This document shows, in pieces, positions 43,327 through 54,650 of a DNA stretch of 64,000 nucleotides. Location of the stretch: the NCBI GenBank assembly GCA_019188255.1, contig JAETXT010000006.1:124001-188000 (forward strand). Direction: 5' to 3'. Positions within the stretch are counted from its first letter, which is position 1, and the number at the start of each line of letters is the position of its first letter. The notes under the pieces are model-generated. The model searched no databases. It saw only the letters and a list, made by a program, of their open reading frames with translations, and was not told where the DNA came from. The position numbers and the translations under genes are program-made. Source of the DNA: Verticillium longisporum. Lineage: Eukaryota; Ascomycota; Sordariomycetes; Glomerellales; Plectosphaerellaceae.

Positions 43327-44228
43327 ATGGCTCCCTCCGCTACCCAAACGCCAGCTGTACACTCTGAGGTGAACCCCGCCTCCAAGACGGCACAGTCCTC
43401 TCACGGTCATGAGCTCGCCCACCAGACGCCCCTCGAGGCCATCTCCCATGGCTCCGTCCCTCTGCCCGGCATCCCCGTCCACCCCAGTTTCGCCGCCCAC
43501 CGTGAATGGGTTCTCAATCATCTAGCCGCCGCCTTCCGCCACTGGTCTCGTTCCAACTACGTCGAGGGCTTCAGCGGTCACATATCGGTACGCGACCCGG
43601 AAAATCCCTCGGCCTTCTGGACCAACCCACTCGGCGTCCACTTCGGCCTCCTCAAGGCCTCCGACATGATTCTCGTCGATTTCGACGGCGCCGTTATCGG
43701 GGGTAACCGCACACGACCCCGAACAAGGCCGGCTTTCTCATCCATTCGGCCGCCCACCAGGCCCGCCCCGATGTCCACGCCGTCTGCCACGCCCACAGCA
43801 TCTACGGCAAGGCCTGGTCCGTCTTTGGCCGCCGCCTCGACATGATCACGCAGGACGCTTGCAAGTTCTACGGCGACGCGCAGGCCGTCTACAACTCCTA
43901 CGGCGGTGTCGTGCTCGGCGCCGAAGAGGGCCACCGCATCGCCGCCGCCCTCGGCCCACGCGGCAAGGGCGCCATCTTGCGTAACCACGGTCTGCTGACC
44001 GTCGGCCACACCGTCGACGAGGCCGCCTTCCTCTTCACCAGCATGGAGCGCAGCTGCCAGGTCCAGCTACTCGCCGAGGGCGTCCATGGCATCCCCAAGG
44101 TCCTCATCACCGACGAAGAGGCCGAGTTTAACCGCGACGTTGAGGCGGACCCTGAATACTGTTACTGCGAGTTCCAAGTCTACTACGACCTGGAGGAGCA
44201 TCTGTCCAATGGCGATTTCAAGAAGTGA
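43327..44228 (+). CDS. Class II aldolase/adducin family protein, frame broken at one C run
   Basis: N-terminal part (43327 to about 43716): WVLNHLAAAFRHWSRSNYVEGFSGHISVRDPE, FWTNPLGVHFGLLKASDMILVD and GAVIGGN. C-terminal part in another frame: AGFLIHSAAHQARPDVHAVCHAHS, which supplies the metal-binding HAVCHAH histidines, then RNHGLLTVGHTVDEAAF. Together they form one class II aldolase domain; such proteins bind Zn2+ and handle sugar phosphates or related aldols, but specificity is unknown here. The join is at CCCC, 43717-43720, where one extra C would keep the frame. No intron with usable borders fits, so this is either a sequencing error or a recent null allele. Confidence 0.82.
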
Positions 44229-44429
44229 GCTACCTGCCAGCTCCTGGTGTTTTGTGTAATCCTTTCTTCCCATTTCTGCGTAAATGTAGCATGCCAATCC
44301 AAGCTTTGGCTTCACGAAACCCAAAACTCCTGCTGCCGACAGCCATGACCTGGATGTTTAAGTCTGAATACCGAAGGCGCTCGCCTTATGTGCCCCCGCC
44401 CCCCTCCAGGACGCCCACACTCTTGTGAA

Positions 44430-47195
44430 TCAAGCCTCTGTGATCGTCGTAACGTGTAGGGCTGCATCAGTGTACAGCCGATTCGTAGCCAAACATTTGG
44501 ATCCAGGCCGGATCTTCCACATGCTGTTTGGTCCCAACTGAAACTCCGCGCCGTCCATTTGTACCTTCAGTTTGCCCGTCGCCACCGAGCAAACACGCAG
44601 CCGTCCTTCCATGGCCTCCCACTGCGTCGTGCAACCGGGCTTGACAGCCACCACGTTGAAGCTGACGTCGGCCGAGATGGAGATGGGTTGGTTGGTGGTC
44701 AGGTACGAATTGGAGAAAGCAATGTCTGTCACGGTTAGGTCTCCTCCACGATATCGACCATATAGTGAGTACTTACTTTCTGCGGCTGGTCCCCTCTCAT
44801 CACGGATCCGGCCCGGTGCCACCTCCCAGTCTTCCATCTCAAGTTCGTCTACATCCGCGCTGCTGCCGCTGCCCACACCCTCGTCATGTGCTGACCGACT
44901 TGGCATTGGACCGTGCCTCTGCATTTTCCGTGAGGAGTCCGCCTGCGTGGTCGGAGCAGCGGACGGCGGTCCATCTGATATCTCAACCTCGGACTCTAGC
45001 TCCTGCTCCTGCTCTGGCTGCGACTCTGGATCCGACCCTGCCGCGAGCCGTGACGTAGACCGTCGGCTTTCAGCTGGATATTCGCCGAGAATCGGGCTGG
45101 CTTCTTTTCGGGCGGCCCCTGCAAGCAAGGATCTGTCACCTTTCTTCGTCAGGTACAAGCACGCGTTACGCTGGTGCCAAATAATTGATCGTCCCCAGCA
45201 CGCACCACAGCCCTTGGCATCCTGCTTCAAAGCGGCGGATGCGTTGACAGGCGGTAAGATGCAATTGTATCCTGCTTCAACGCACGCCGAACAGCTTTCC
45301 GGAGCAAGACGGCCAGTCAGGTAAAGCAGCGTGCTAGCGACAGTCGCGGGAGATTCGGCATTCTTGGTCGTGATGCTCCACCAAGAGGGGACTTTGCGCA
45401 GCATTGGGTATTGCATGTACTCGGCAACATGCTGCTTCCTACGAATCAGGGTGCCGGGCGGCAAGATTCTTTTGAGATAGACATAAAGATCTTCGTTCTT
45501 CAACGAACCATCTGTAATGAATTCGCCGCCTCTGTCTTGGACGCTCGTTGCTGCCATGCTTCTCAGGTTGCTTTCGACCAGAGCAGGTATCGATTTCGGC
45601 GTCGAGGTCTGGCGGGTTCTAGCCCAAGACCTATCAAGCACACTTGCTGTGTCTTTTCTCATCTGCATCTGCTCCTCTGCGCGCTTTCTTGTCCGTTCGT
45701 TCACGAACGGTTTAGCAGGGGGTGGAGCCCCTGGTCGGAGCGGGTTTCTAGTGATAATAATGGGTGGTGATGATGTCCCCTTATTACGATATACGTCGAT
45801 GAAGGAAATGGTTCCATCCCCATTGTCGTTATACATGCCTCCCCAGTGCTTCCCTGTCATGTGCGCGCATATTGTGCTGACGGTGGTACTGAGCGACCTG
45901 CAGTTCCGAACAGGACAAATGTAGGGGAATACTGGGTCGTTCCAAAGTCGGTAGTTGGTGGGACATATACCGCCGTTGTGGATACGGGTGGTACCGTCGG
46001 GCTGAGGCCATTCAGTATACGGTCTTCCTGCTGCGGTTTGGGTTATGTTCTCTGCGGGCCCACCGATACGAGGGTCCTGGTCCACGGTGTCGTGCTCGAA
46101 AGCAGAATGCTCAAACTGGGTCGTTTCGTCGAAGGCTGTTTCTTCTTCCATCGAATGACTACGGTCGCGGAAGTCTTTCGTTTTCTGTCTGTAGTCACTC
46201 GAGTTCCCTTCCGATGATGTGGCCCGTGGTCTTTTCCTATCGATCTTGATGATATATGGCCGTGAACCAGAGCCTGAAGGCCTGCGTTCGGTCATCTCGA
46301 TAGTTTGATGCGACGCAGCGGATGCCGGGGTGAGAATATCCCCCGTCCCCTTGGAGTTTTCTACTCCAGAGGTTCCGGAATTTTCTCGTGAACGCGATGT
46401 TTGTGTGAAATTGATAGAGCGGGCGTTGTCACTGCCATGCATAATCTCAGCTTGACGACCTTTGTAGCCTGTAAAGCGGGCTTCTGCACCAGGCAACGAG
46501 CGTTTGCGCTTTGAGGACGACGCAGCTACTTGCATCAGTATCAATCAAATAAATCAGACTGCATGGTACATACCTGTGTCGGCGCCGCCACTGTGGTTCC
46601 TATCAAGACGAGGCATTTGAGCGCCTGTGTTGCTCTTGGTACCTGGAGATGATGGCAATCCTCCGTTCAACCACTCCACTTCAGATGCAGATGCAGAGGC
46701 TGTTTGGTCTCGAACGTCTCGTTCCCACAGTTCTTGAAGCTCCTTCATTCGAGAGCTTACAGAGTGCTTCGGCTTTGGTGACCCGTAGCCCGTGCTTAAC
46801 TCGGCTCTTGTTGGCCTGTTCTCACTCTGGAAAGATGGCTGCTCTCCCCCAGCATGGGACGAGCCGCTTTGGGGAAGGACCGCGTCGCTGTCTGTATGTG
46901 CTGTCTCAAGGCTCAAGGACCGTGGCACATTAAGGGGTCCGTCGTCGTCGTCGTCGTCGACCTCGTCAGAGCCATCAGTGTCATTCGGGGCTTCCGAAGA
47001 ATCCGCCTGGTAGACGCTGGCAGTCCTGACACCCTGCTTTTCGGAGAGCTTGGGGTTCGCCCCAGCACTATCTGTCCGGACATTGTCGTTGTGAGACACT
47101 GCTTCCTTTGAAGGAACGGCGCCTTCCTTCCGGTTTCCCCCTAACAAGGACGTTGCCCATGGAGGGATGAAGTTCGGTGCTTTGAGGCCGTTCAT
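44430..47195 (-). CDS. Large nuclear-type protein: Zn-finger and Cys-rich region with C-terminal cupin-like domain, unknown
   Basis: Exons are 46574-47195 and 44430-46528, with a probable additional in-frame 51-bp intron at 44726-44776 (GTAAGT...CTAAC...CAG), giving about 889 aa. The N-terminal half is acidic and Ser-rich (a D7 run) with basic SKRKRS. Mid-protein a C2H2-like CPVRNC...CAHMTGKH finger and a Cys cluster CSACVEAGYNC...GCGAC can be seen; the latter resembles the fungal DUF3716 type (from memory). The C-terminal 100 residues (FNVVAVKPGCTTQW to SMWKIRPGSKC) look like a small cupin barrel, reminiscent of the CENP-C/Mif2 cupin. A DNA- or chromatin-bound role is only inference. Confidence 0.7.
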
Positions 47196-47853
47196 TGTGG
47201 CGGGCGGCAAAGCCTTGTGAATTCGCCGAGAGTTCCTCGATTGAATGGTGTCACAGACCTTACTATTATGGTGTCAGAGAGACACGCTGGTCATTTTGTG
47301 AAGGTATGTTGACTTGAGCCTCACTTCAAATGAGTACCTATTCTGTGCACGCACCACGTCGCGTAAGGGAGCGCGTCCCTGCCGTGGTAGAGTCAAGCTG
47401 AACACAGCCGTGCACCGAAAAACACCACGATGAACACCAAAAGCTAATGCAAGAAATTTGGAAAAGGATAGCTAGACTTGTGAGGTAGCTTCAGTGTGGT
47501 CCTGGGATAAACGAGGGTTGTCATGGTGTAGAAATGATAGACTGGACACGGATGAAGCAATCACGTGTGTTTTGGCCCGTGCATCTCTGTGCAGGTCGTG
47601 ATAGAGTTCAGCATTTCCACATCCATTGAACCTCGGAGACTGTGGGGATTGAGCAGCTCTGGGTTAACGTCTCCGCTCCTTATCCTTGTGAATCAAGAAT
47701 CACTACGTCTGACAATACTGCTTAGACCAGAACTGGTAGCTCGAACATAAAACCTCTTCAAGCACCCAAGGCAGTGATAAACACAGGTCTTATGCAACAA
47801 TATGATACAATACAGACATCTATCCGTACACCCCCAACACCGACTACCCGTGT
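47196..47853. other. Intergenic, nothing recognised
   Basis: 658 bp: promoter of the zinc-finger/cupin gene and the bL27m 3' end. Confidence 0.55.
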
Positions 47854-48847
47854 CTAGTTCTTCTTGGCCGCCGACTTGCGCATGCCCGCCGCCCTGAGTT
47901 TGGCGGCCTTCTCAGCCTTGGCCCTCTTGGCGTCCTGCTGGCCCTTGGCCTTCTTCTTCTTCTCCTCGATCGCCCTCTGCTGAGCCATCATGGTCCATTC
48001 GTCCTCCTCCATGCCCTCCATGGCTTCGGCCCTCTTCCGCCTGCCCAGCGCCATCCTCTCCTTGACCCATCGCCTCGAGCGGAACCTCGCCTTGCGGCTG
48101 CTGCGCCCACCGCGACCGCCTCCCCTCTTCGTCACACCCGCCAGCTTCACCAGCCGACCAACCCGCCAGTTGTCCTCCCGGTAGCTGTAGTCGTCGCGCA
48201 GGCGCAGCATTCTCGCGGGGCCACGGGGCTTGCCGTCGGTGCCCGCAGCGCCGGGCCTCACAACCTGCGTGGGGATGCCCGAGGCGGAGATCTCAGGCTC
48301 GATGGCGCGCGGCACAATGGTGTGGGCCGTCATGTTGAGGCGGCGCTTGCGCTCGGCGTTTTGCGGGTACGGGAGTGTGTCGTCCTTGTTGTAGACGACG
48401 CCAATGTATTTCCTGTCGGGGTGGCGCGCGGGATCGCGGTAGTACTTGACGTAGCCCGTCGCCATGGCGTGGATCGTGTGGTCGCGGCCCATGATGCAGT
48501 TCTCGCCTGGCCACCAGATGGTGCCGCGCTGCTTGTAGAGGATATTGCCGGGGATGACATATTGGTCTAAAAGGGGGAGACGCGTTAGAGGACCGATGAA
48601 AGCGATTGACCGGCCATTGGTGACCTACCGCCTGTACGCTTCGCTCCCAGCTTCTTCGGGATCGTCTTTCGCGGCTTCAGCTTGTATTGACCCTGCGCCT
48701 TGACGGAGGCGTATCGTCGGCCGGCCACGAGGGCATTGCTGGCATCGATTTGAATCCGGGGGCCGCATCGGCTGCGAGCGACAGGGTCGGTCGGAGGAGA
48801 CTCGCGGTGACCGCCCGTATGGGCAGCTGCAATTGGAATAGACGCAT
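47854..48847 (-). CDS. MRP7: Mitochondrial ribosomal protein bL27m, presequence frame broken at one G/C run
   Basis: Exon 2 (47854-48566) and the end of exon 1 (48629 upward) encode the bL27 core: YASVKAQGQYKLKPRKTIPKKLGAKRTGG, then DQYVIPGNILYKQRGTIWWPGENCIMGRDHTIHA, and a long basic C-terminal extension rich in Lys/Ala typical of fungal mitoribosomes. The likely start, ATG 48847, gives an Arg/Leu-rich import sequence (MRLFQLQLPIRAVTASLLRP), but it lies in a frame offset from the core. The core frame has no ATG before an upstream TGA. One extra G in the G5 run (48758-48762) would join them. Intron 48567-48628. Confidence 0.82.
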
Positions 48848-49135
48848 CGCTGCTTCGAGGATGCGACGCTACCCCAATTCGTGGTGATGCTCGTGCTGTC
48901 AGTAGGCTGAGGTTGACGTCTCGTCTCAGGGATCGAGCTTCAATCGAACGTGTTGGGCGATGGAGATTTTCGGCTTAGTCATGGAGCGTCGATAGCGATA
49001 AGGCTCAATGGGCTCCACCAGAAACTGGACAGCTGCCACTTGGACAGTTGGAGACCACTCCCACCACGCGCGGTGCTCACTTGATCAAGTCTCAATTCCT
49101 TGCCATTTTGCGCCTGTACATGCCAAGTCCTGACG

Positions 49136-49555
49136 ATGCGTGCCTTCACTTCTCTTTCAGTTGTGCTTCTTGCACTTGTTAGCACAGTCTCTGCGCAATT
49201 TGGCTTTTTCGAGCAAATGTTTGGCGGCCAGCAACAAGGCCAACAGCAAAGGCCACAGAACGTCCCCAGCGACTCAGCAGCATACCGCCAGCAGTACGAC
49301 CGATGTAAGAGAGTGCCGTTTCGTAAATGGGAAATACGGCATGAATGACTGACAGGTCCAGCCTACTGCGAACACTATCTGTGTCCCGATACTCTCGCCT
49401 GCGTACACTACCCCCACCACTGCCCGTGTCCCTGGCCGATGAACGAGGACAAGTTCGAGCTTTCCGACGGCCAGCGCATTTGCGTCTCGAAGGGCGGGTT
49501 TGCGGCCAACGAGGCGGCGCGAAAGGTCGAGCTGGCACGGAAGGGCCTCTTGTAA
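49136..49555 (+). CDS. LCL2: Lcl2-like secreted protein (long chronological lifespan 2)
   Basis: Exons 49136-49304 and 49356-49555 (51-bp intron) encode 122 aa. A cleavable signal peptide (about 1-20, ending VSAQ) precedes a Gln-rich stretch and the Cys-rich core [24 protein letters not shown] with [11 protein letters not shown]. Yeast Lcl2 is implicated in ER-associated degradation and lifespan. It is divergent from bL27m, with 288 bp between start codons. Confidence 0.87.
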
Positions 49556-50018
49556 AGGGCCTCAATAGAGTTGGATATAGAACGAAGCGAAGCAACATGG
49601 AAATACATCTGGACAACGAATGACGAATGTGCGGCGCAGGATCAACAACTGGGAATATTGATCTACTCTAAGGAAAAGCTAGCTGTGGGAGATGGCGAGA
49701 CAGACCCCCAATAGACATCCGATGCCCGGTCTGCCGAAGCAGAGGGCGGGTCAGGATACCGAATATTGCGCGAGGGTGTCAACAAGGCCAGACAGGCCAG
49801 ATCATGGAAGACAATGACCGATCAAGAAATAGAAGAAACGCCGTCAAGTCAACCCTTCCTCCCGTCCCTTCCGTCCAACTCCAGGGATTTCTGTGCAGGT
49901 GCAAGTGCCGTTGCCGGTATCATTTCGCGAGGTGCCTCACTAACAAAAAGAAAAGGATCATTCTGGTCCATGCTTCCCTCGCGAGCTCCTATCGCGTTGC
50001 CACAAGTGACTCAACTCA
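49556..50018. other. Intergenic, convergent 3' ends
   Basis: 463 bp between LCL2 and the inhibitor-2 gene; nothing else recognised. Confidence 0.55.
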
Positions 50019-50890
50019 TCATGCCTGGCCGTTCATGGCGTGATCCTGGCGGGGCAGCGAGGGGACCTCCTCGTCGTCCTCGATGGTCTCCTCGGGGTGA
50101 CCCAGCAGGTGGGCGACATCCTTCATTTCGTAGTGCTTCTTCCGCAGAGCCTCGAAGCGGCGGTGCTTCTCCCTCTCTTCGGGCGAGAGGCCCGCCAGCT
50201 CGTCCTCTCCGTGGCCGCCGCTGTCGCTGTTCTCGTCCACGTGAACCTTGAGCTGTTTTTCTTTGCTCGACTCGCTTTCCGGGACCGCCTCCTCCGGCTC
50301 GCCCAGCGACATGTCCGGAATGTCATCTTCGCCGGCAGGACGACGGTGAGTCTTGCGGCGAACAGAGCCAGACGCAGCGTCGAGACCAGGATCAGCACCT
50401 TCCATGATCTCGTCTTCGTCCGAGGGGTCCTCGGAGGGGTCGTAGTGCTTGGCATAGGGTGTCTTGGGTTCCGTAATCTTCATGGTCGATGAGCGCTCCT
50501 GCTCGGTGAGGTAGAGATTGGCCTCGTCCCACTTGAGGCGCTGGGAGTCCTGTGAGGGGTCCTCCTGCTCGTCGCCGCCGGAGACGGAAACAGCGTGGCT
50601 TGAAGATCGCCTGGAGCCGCCGCCGAGGCGTGCGGCCGAGGAGGAGCGGCGGTGGCCGGCGTTGAACTGCGTATTCGCGATGGTCACCTCTTTATCGGTT
50701 TGCTCGGGAGTCGGAGAGGTGGGGGAGAATTCTGGAAGCTGTTCTTCAGAATGCCTGGGCGCCCGGCCGCGTTAGCTTCCTCGTGCGATGTGATAGTCAA
50801 GATGTGGCAGCTAAGTTTACCTCTGGGCCGCACCATGTTGGGGCCGGGCGGGGAGTGAGACTGCGGGCTGTGATCGACAATAGCGGCCAT
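50019..50890 (-). CDS. GLC8: Protein phosphatase inhibitor 2 (IPP-2/Glc8), frame broken at one G/C run
   Basis: Exon 1 (50821-50890) starts MAAIVDHSPQ and exon 2 (50019-50754) carries RGILKNSF, the PP1-binding KGILK-type motif formed across the 66-bp intron. Further on come KWDEANLYLTEQER, MKITEPKTPYAKHYDP (with the regulatory Thr-Pro) and RRFEALRKKHYEMKDVAHLLGHPEE, all hallmarks of inhibitor-2, which modulates PP1 (Glc7). Between ILKNSFQNS and SPTSPTPEQTDKE the frame shifts by one at the G5 run 50721-50725 (C5 on the coding strand). One extra base would give an unbroken protein. Confidence 0.85.
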
Positions 50891-52789
50891 GTTGGCTGAT
50901 GTGTGTTGCGGGCGGGCGGGCGATGGATGGATATGAAGAGAAGCGACTCTGGGTGTTGGGTCGTTGGCGAGAAAGCTGCAGACAAGGTGTATGGCTGGGT
51001 GTGGTGCGGAGGAAGTTGACGGCGGGGTACCAAAAGCGAAGCAAGCACAGCGGGGTGGTTGTGGTCTGACCAAGTCGTGGGGCTATTCTTGTCGCGTGGG
51101 CTGGACGAGTGTGAACAGGCGCGTGGGTGGATGAAATGATCACAGTCTTGGGGTGAGGTAGGGAGAAAGAAATCGGAGTCAGAGAAAGAGTGGTGAGACT
51201 TGTGGGGGATGATGCCTTAATGATGGAGAGCCTTGAGCTCGTGGACCAAACCGACGAGGACGTCAGTCTGGCAGGTCACCTAGTCGGAGATCCGGGGGTG
51301 GCCTCTCAGCGTTGTCTGGGTGCCTGACAGGTCTAGGTACATTGGTGGGGTGCCGGTTGCGGTACTTCACAGGGCGCTCGTCTTTTGGGCGTTCCTTGGG
51401 CAGACGTGCTGTGTATGTCAGGCACGCACTCGCCTGGCCATGCCGAGTGCAGTGACTAGATCCGGATCTCCTCCTCGTAATTCGGATTTTTATCAAAATG
51501 TCTGTTACACTCAGAATGACTTGCTCGTGCTATTCCAATTCTCCTGTGATACTGTGGTGGCCAGTCTGATGATGGTCTCACATGCAACACATGGCGCGCG
51601 TGTGGGCAATCGTCAGGGTACCTAGAGCTAGGTACCTGCCTGTGTACTTCCACCAGGCAAACGGTGACGCTGGTCGTGTCTCTCATCAGCAGCACAGCGA
51701 TATCAACCACTGGAACGTGCCGCTGTGCTGGGTCCCAAGCCGCTGGCCGTCCGCAACTGATAAGACGTCTTCAGCATAGTGGTGTGGGTGGGGCCCCTGG
51801 ACCACCTCCCAGCCCCCAGCCCCTCGTTTGTGACGACGTCATATGCCAAAGTATTTGGCACGCTGCACCTCCATCACCTTGCCCATCCACTGAGACGCTG
51901 GAGTGATGGGATTCGGCTTTGCCCTCCACCCCCCCCTCTTCACGATGCCTTCATAAGCACGCTAACTGTCCAAGGGCCGACATAATGATTCCAGTCAAGA
52001 TCAAGGCCGTCAAAGGCCGATTTCCACGTGCTTATGCCGCCCACGTTGACCTCATGGTACATGCAGCTGTCGCCAAGCCATCAGGATGCTGCCCACTGGC
52101 ACGCCTGTTAGTCTCCTCTCTCCGTGCTCTGCTGTCGTCATCCTCCTCGCGACATTGGCTTCCCCGCTTCACATTCCCACGCGGGGTTGGTCCTCCCGTC
52201 TTCGTCGCCTTTTTTTGCTACACAGCCGCTGAAGGCTATCGCGGAGAGTAAATGTCCTGCACCCCGCGTTCGGGGACCTGGGGTTGGTGGATGACGCGAG
52301 GTCGTACATGTGGTGTCATTACCTGGCGGAGAGAAGCCTCCCGGCCTGGTTAGCGTATCCGTATCAGTTCAGCTTGCTCTGTTCTAGCGCCGATCGATCG
52401 GCATTGTACCTTCGGTTGGAGAAGGAGTGCTACAGTCGACGATCAGTCGAACCTCATTGTGTAAATGCAACTTGTCCCAGGTGCCGACACCTAAGAGCGG
52501 GAGCGGAAGCGGGAGAGGGCGGGCCATGTGTCCTGTCCACTCCGGCCCGGCTCATAGTAAACGGGGCACGTCGGAGGCCGACGCCGCCTCTGCTGCTATA
52601 TTGCCGAGACGACGCTGAAGGTCAATAGTCACAGGCAAGAAAAGCCCTCATCTGAGTGTGCAGTGGTAGTTGGCTTTTCACATCCAATTTACTAGATGCA
52701 TGTTTGCCTTTTTGGACGCACAAATTGTCCATCCTCGTGAGGGTTCCTTTCACAGAGGTGATAACGAAGGTCAAAACCACAAAGTCGCC
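50891..52789. other. Divergent intergenic region, no supported gene
   Basis: 1.9 kb: the inhibitor-2 promoter, CT-rich and GGTACC-rich stretches, then the P450 promoter. Short open frames have no family features. Confidence 0.55.
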
Positions 52790-54514
52790 ATGTATCGTAA
52801 TGATATTATCAGCGCTGCCCAGGAGCACTGGTTCCTTTTGGCTGCCTCATTGCTGCCACTATTCCTTTGTTACTCTCTCTGCCTCGCTCTGATTTCGCCC
52901 TTGAGGTCGATCCCAGGCCCTTTTGTTGCCCGTTTCACCAATGTCTGGTATATCACGAGGTTGTATCGTGGCCAGTTCGAGACTGATGCACTTGAGTTGC
53001 ATAAAATAAACGGTAACCCTCACCCTCTGTACGCTTTTCTCCTGCTAACGCATGTGAGGTCCCGTGGTCCGGCTAGGTCCAAATCGGTATACTTTCACCA
53101 GCGCCTCTGCTCTGAAGGCAATCTACGGTCCGGTCGCAGCCTCTCTCTTTCCAAAATCCCCGTCGTACAGACCAGCAGCGCCGCCGGATCCCTCTAAATG
53201 GACGCTCTTTGCCGACGAAGACGTTCAGCGTCACGCCGCTCACCGTCGCCTTTTCCAGAGCGCGTATTCCATGTCCTCCCTCGTCACCTACGAAGCCTAC
53301 GTCGACGAGTGCGCCGACCTCTTCGCCCTGCGACTCACCGAGCTCGGAGAGGCTGCTGAATCCAGCAATGAGGAGCATCTGCCCCCTCCTGACATAGGCC
53401 ACTGGTTCCAGTGCTTTGCATTTGACGTGATCGGCCTCATCACCTACAGCCGTCGATTCGGTTTCCTTGACCGCGGCGACGATGTGGGCGACATGATCCG
53501 CACAATCGACAAGGAGATGGTCTATTTCACACTCACAGGCGTCTATCATTCTCTCCACAAGCTTCTCTTTCCCATCCGCAACCGCATAGCAGGCAGTAAA
53601 GGAACCGGGCGCACCTACCTTCTGAATTTCACCAAGGAGTGCATAGCCGAGCACCAGAGCCGGCCAGCAGCCGCCTCGACCGAACAGGCCGAGGCGGCGA
53701 GGGCCCCGATGGACTTCTTGTCCAAGTTCTTCCAGAAGCACGCCAAAGACCCGGCGCGCTTCACCATGTACCACGTCCTCGCCGGATGCGCCTCCAACAT
53801 TGTCGCGGGCTCTGACACGACGGCGACGAGTCTGTCGGGGATTCTCTACCATCTGCTGAAGGCGCCGGGCACGTTCGCTCGGTTGAGGGCCGAGGCTGAC
53901 CAGGTGTCAGGCCAGGCGAGGCATATTTCGTGGGCCCAGACGCAGAAGATGACCTATCTTCAAGCCGTCATCAAGGAGGCGCTGCGACTTCACACGGCTG
54001 TCGCGCTTCCGATGGATCGAGTCGTACCGACAGGCGGCGTGGAGATTGATGGCAATTTCTTTCCCGAGGGTGTACGTCAGAGATTCCTGTCATCGAGCCC
54101 GCTCCGAGGTACTAACAGCACAAAGACACTGGTGGGCATCAATCCCTGGGTCTATCACCGCAACACGGCCATCTTCGGCCCAGACGCCCACGCTTTCAAC
54201 CCGGACCGTTGGCTCACGACTGACGCCGGTCGTCTAAGCAGCATGAACAAGAACCTCATATCCGTACGTCAGGCCTCCCTTTGGGACCGATTCAAACCCT
54301 GAACATCTGATGCCTCTAGTTTGGCGCCGGCGCCAGGACATGCATAGGCCGCCACATCGCCCACCTCCAAATGGCCAAGCTCATCCCCCGCATCGTACGC
54401 GACTTTGATTTTAGCGACATCAACAGTCCGAGCAAGGAGTGGTCCACGGCAAACTACTTTTTTCTCAAGCCAAGCAACTTTAGGGTCAGGGTCAAATCTC
54501 GCACCAAGGACTGA
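52790..54514 (+). CDS. Cytochrome P450 (pisatin demethylase-like)
   Basis: Exons 52790-53012, 53059-54071, 54126-54263 and 54320-54514 encode 522 aa. An N-terminal membrane anchor (about 16-36) precedes LRSIPGPFVARFTNVWY. The I-helix is GSDTTATS, the K-helix KEALRLH with PMDRVVPTGG, then NPDRW, and the haem loop FGAGARTCIGRHIA supplies the Cys ligand. The last three introns were placed so that this loop is continuous. The family includes phytoalexin-detoxifying and secondary-metabolism oxygenases at the ER; substrate unknown. It converges on the regulator gene, 136 bp away. Confidence 0.92.
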
Positions 54515-54650
54515 GTAGCAAATTATTGGACAGAACAGACGCTTCGACCCAAGTTGATGGAACCCAACACCCCCATTGCTAACGAAGAAAACAACACAAC
54601 GCCGTATGACATCCCACGCAAACAGGAAACGCCCATCCAGTGAAATACCC

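Noticed and set aside
43716..43745. Mini-intron explaining the aldolase frame change
   Set aside because: The only GT...AG pair would be about 26 bp with no branch point, too short for a fungal intron.
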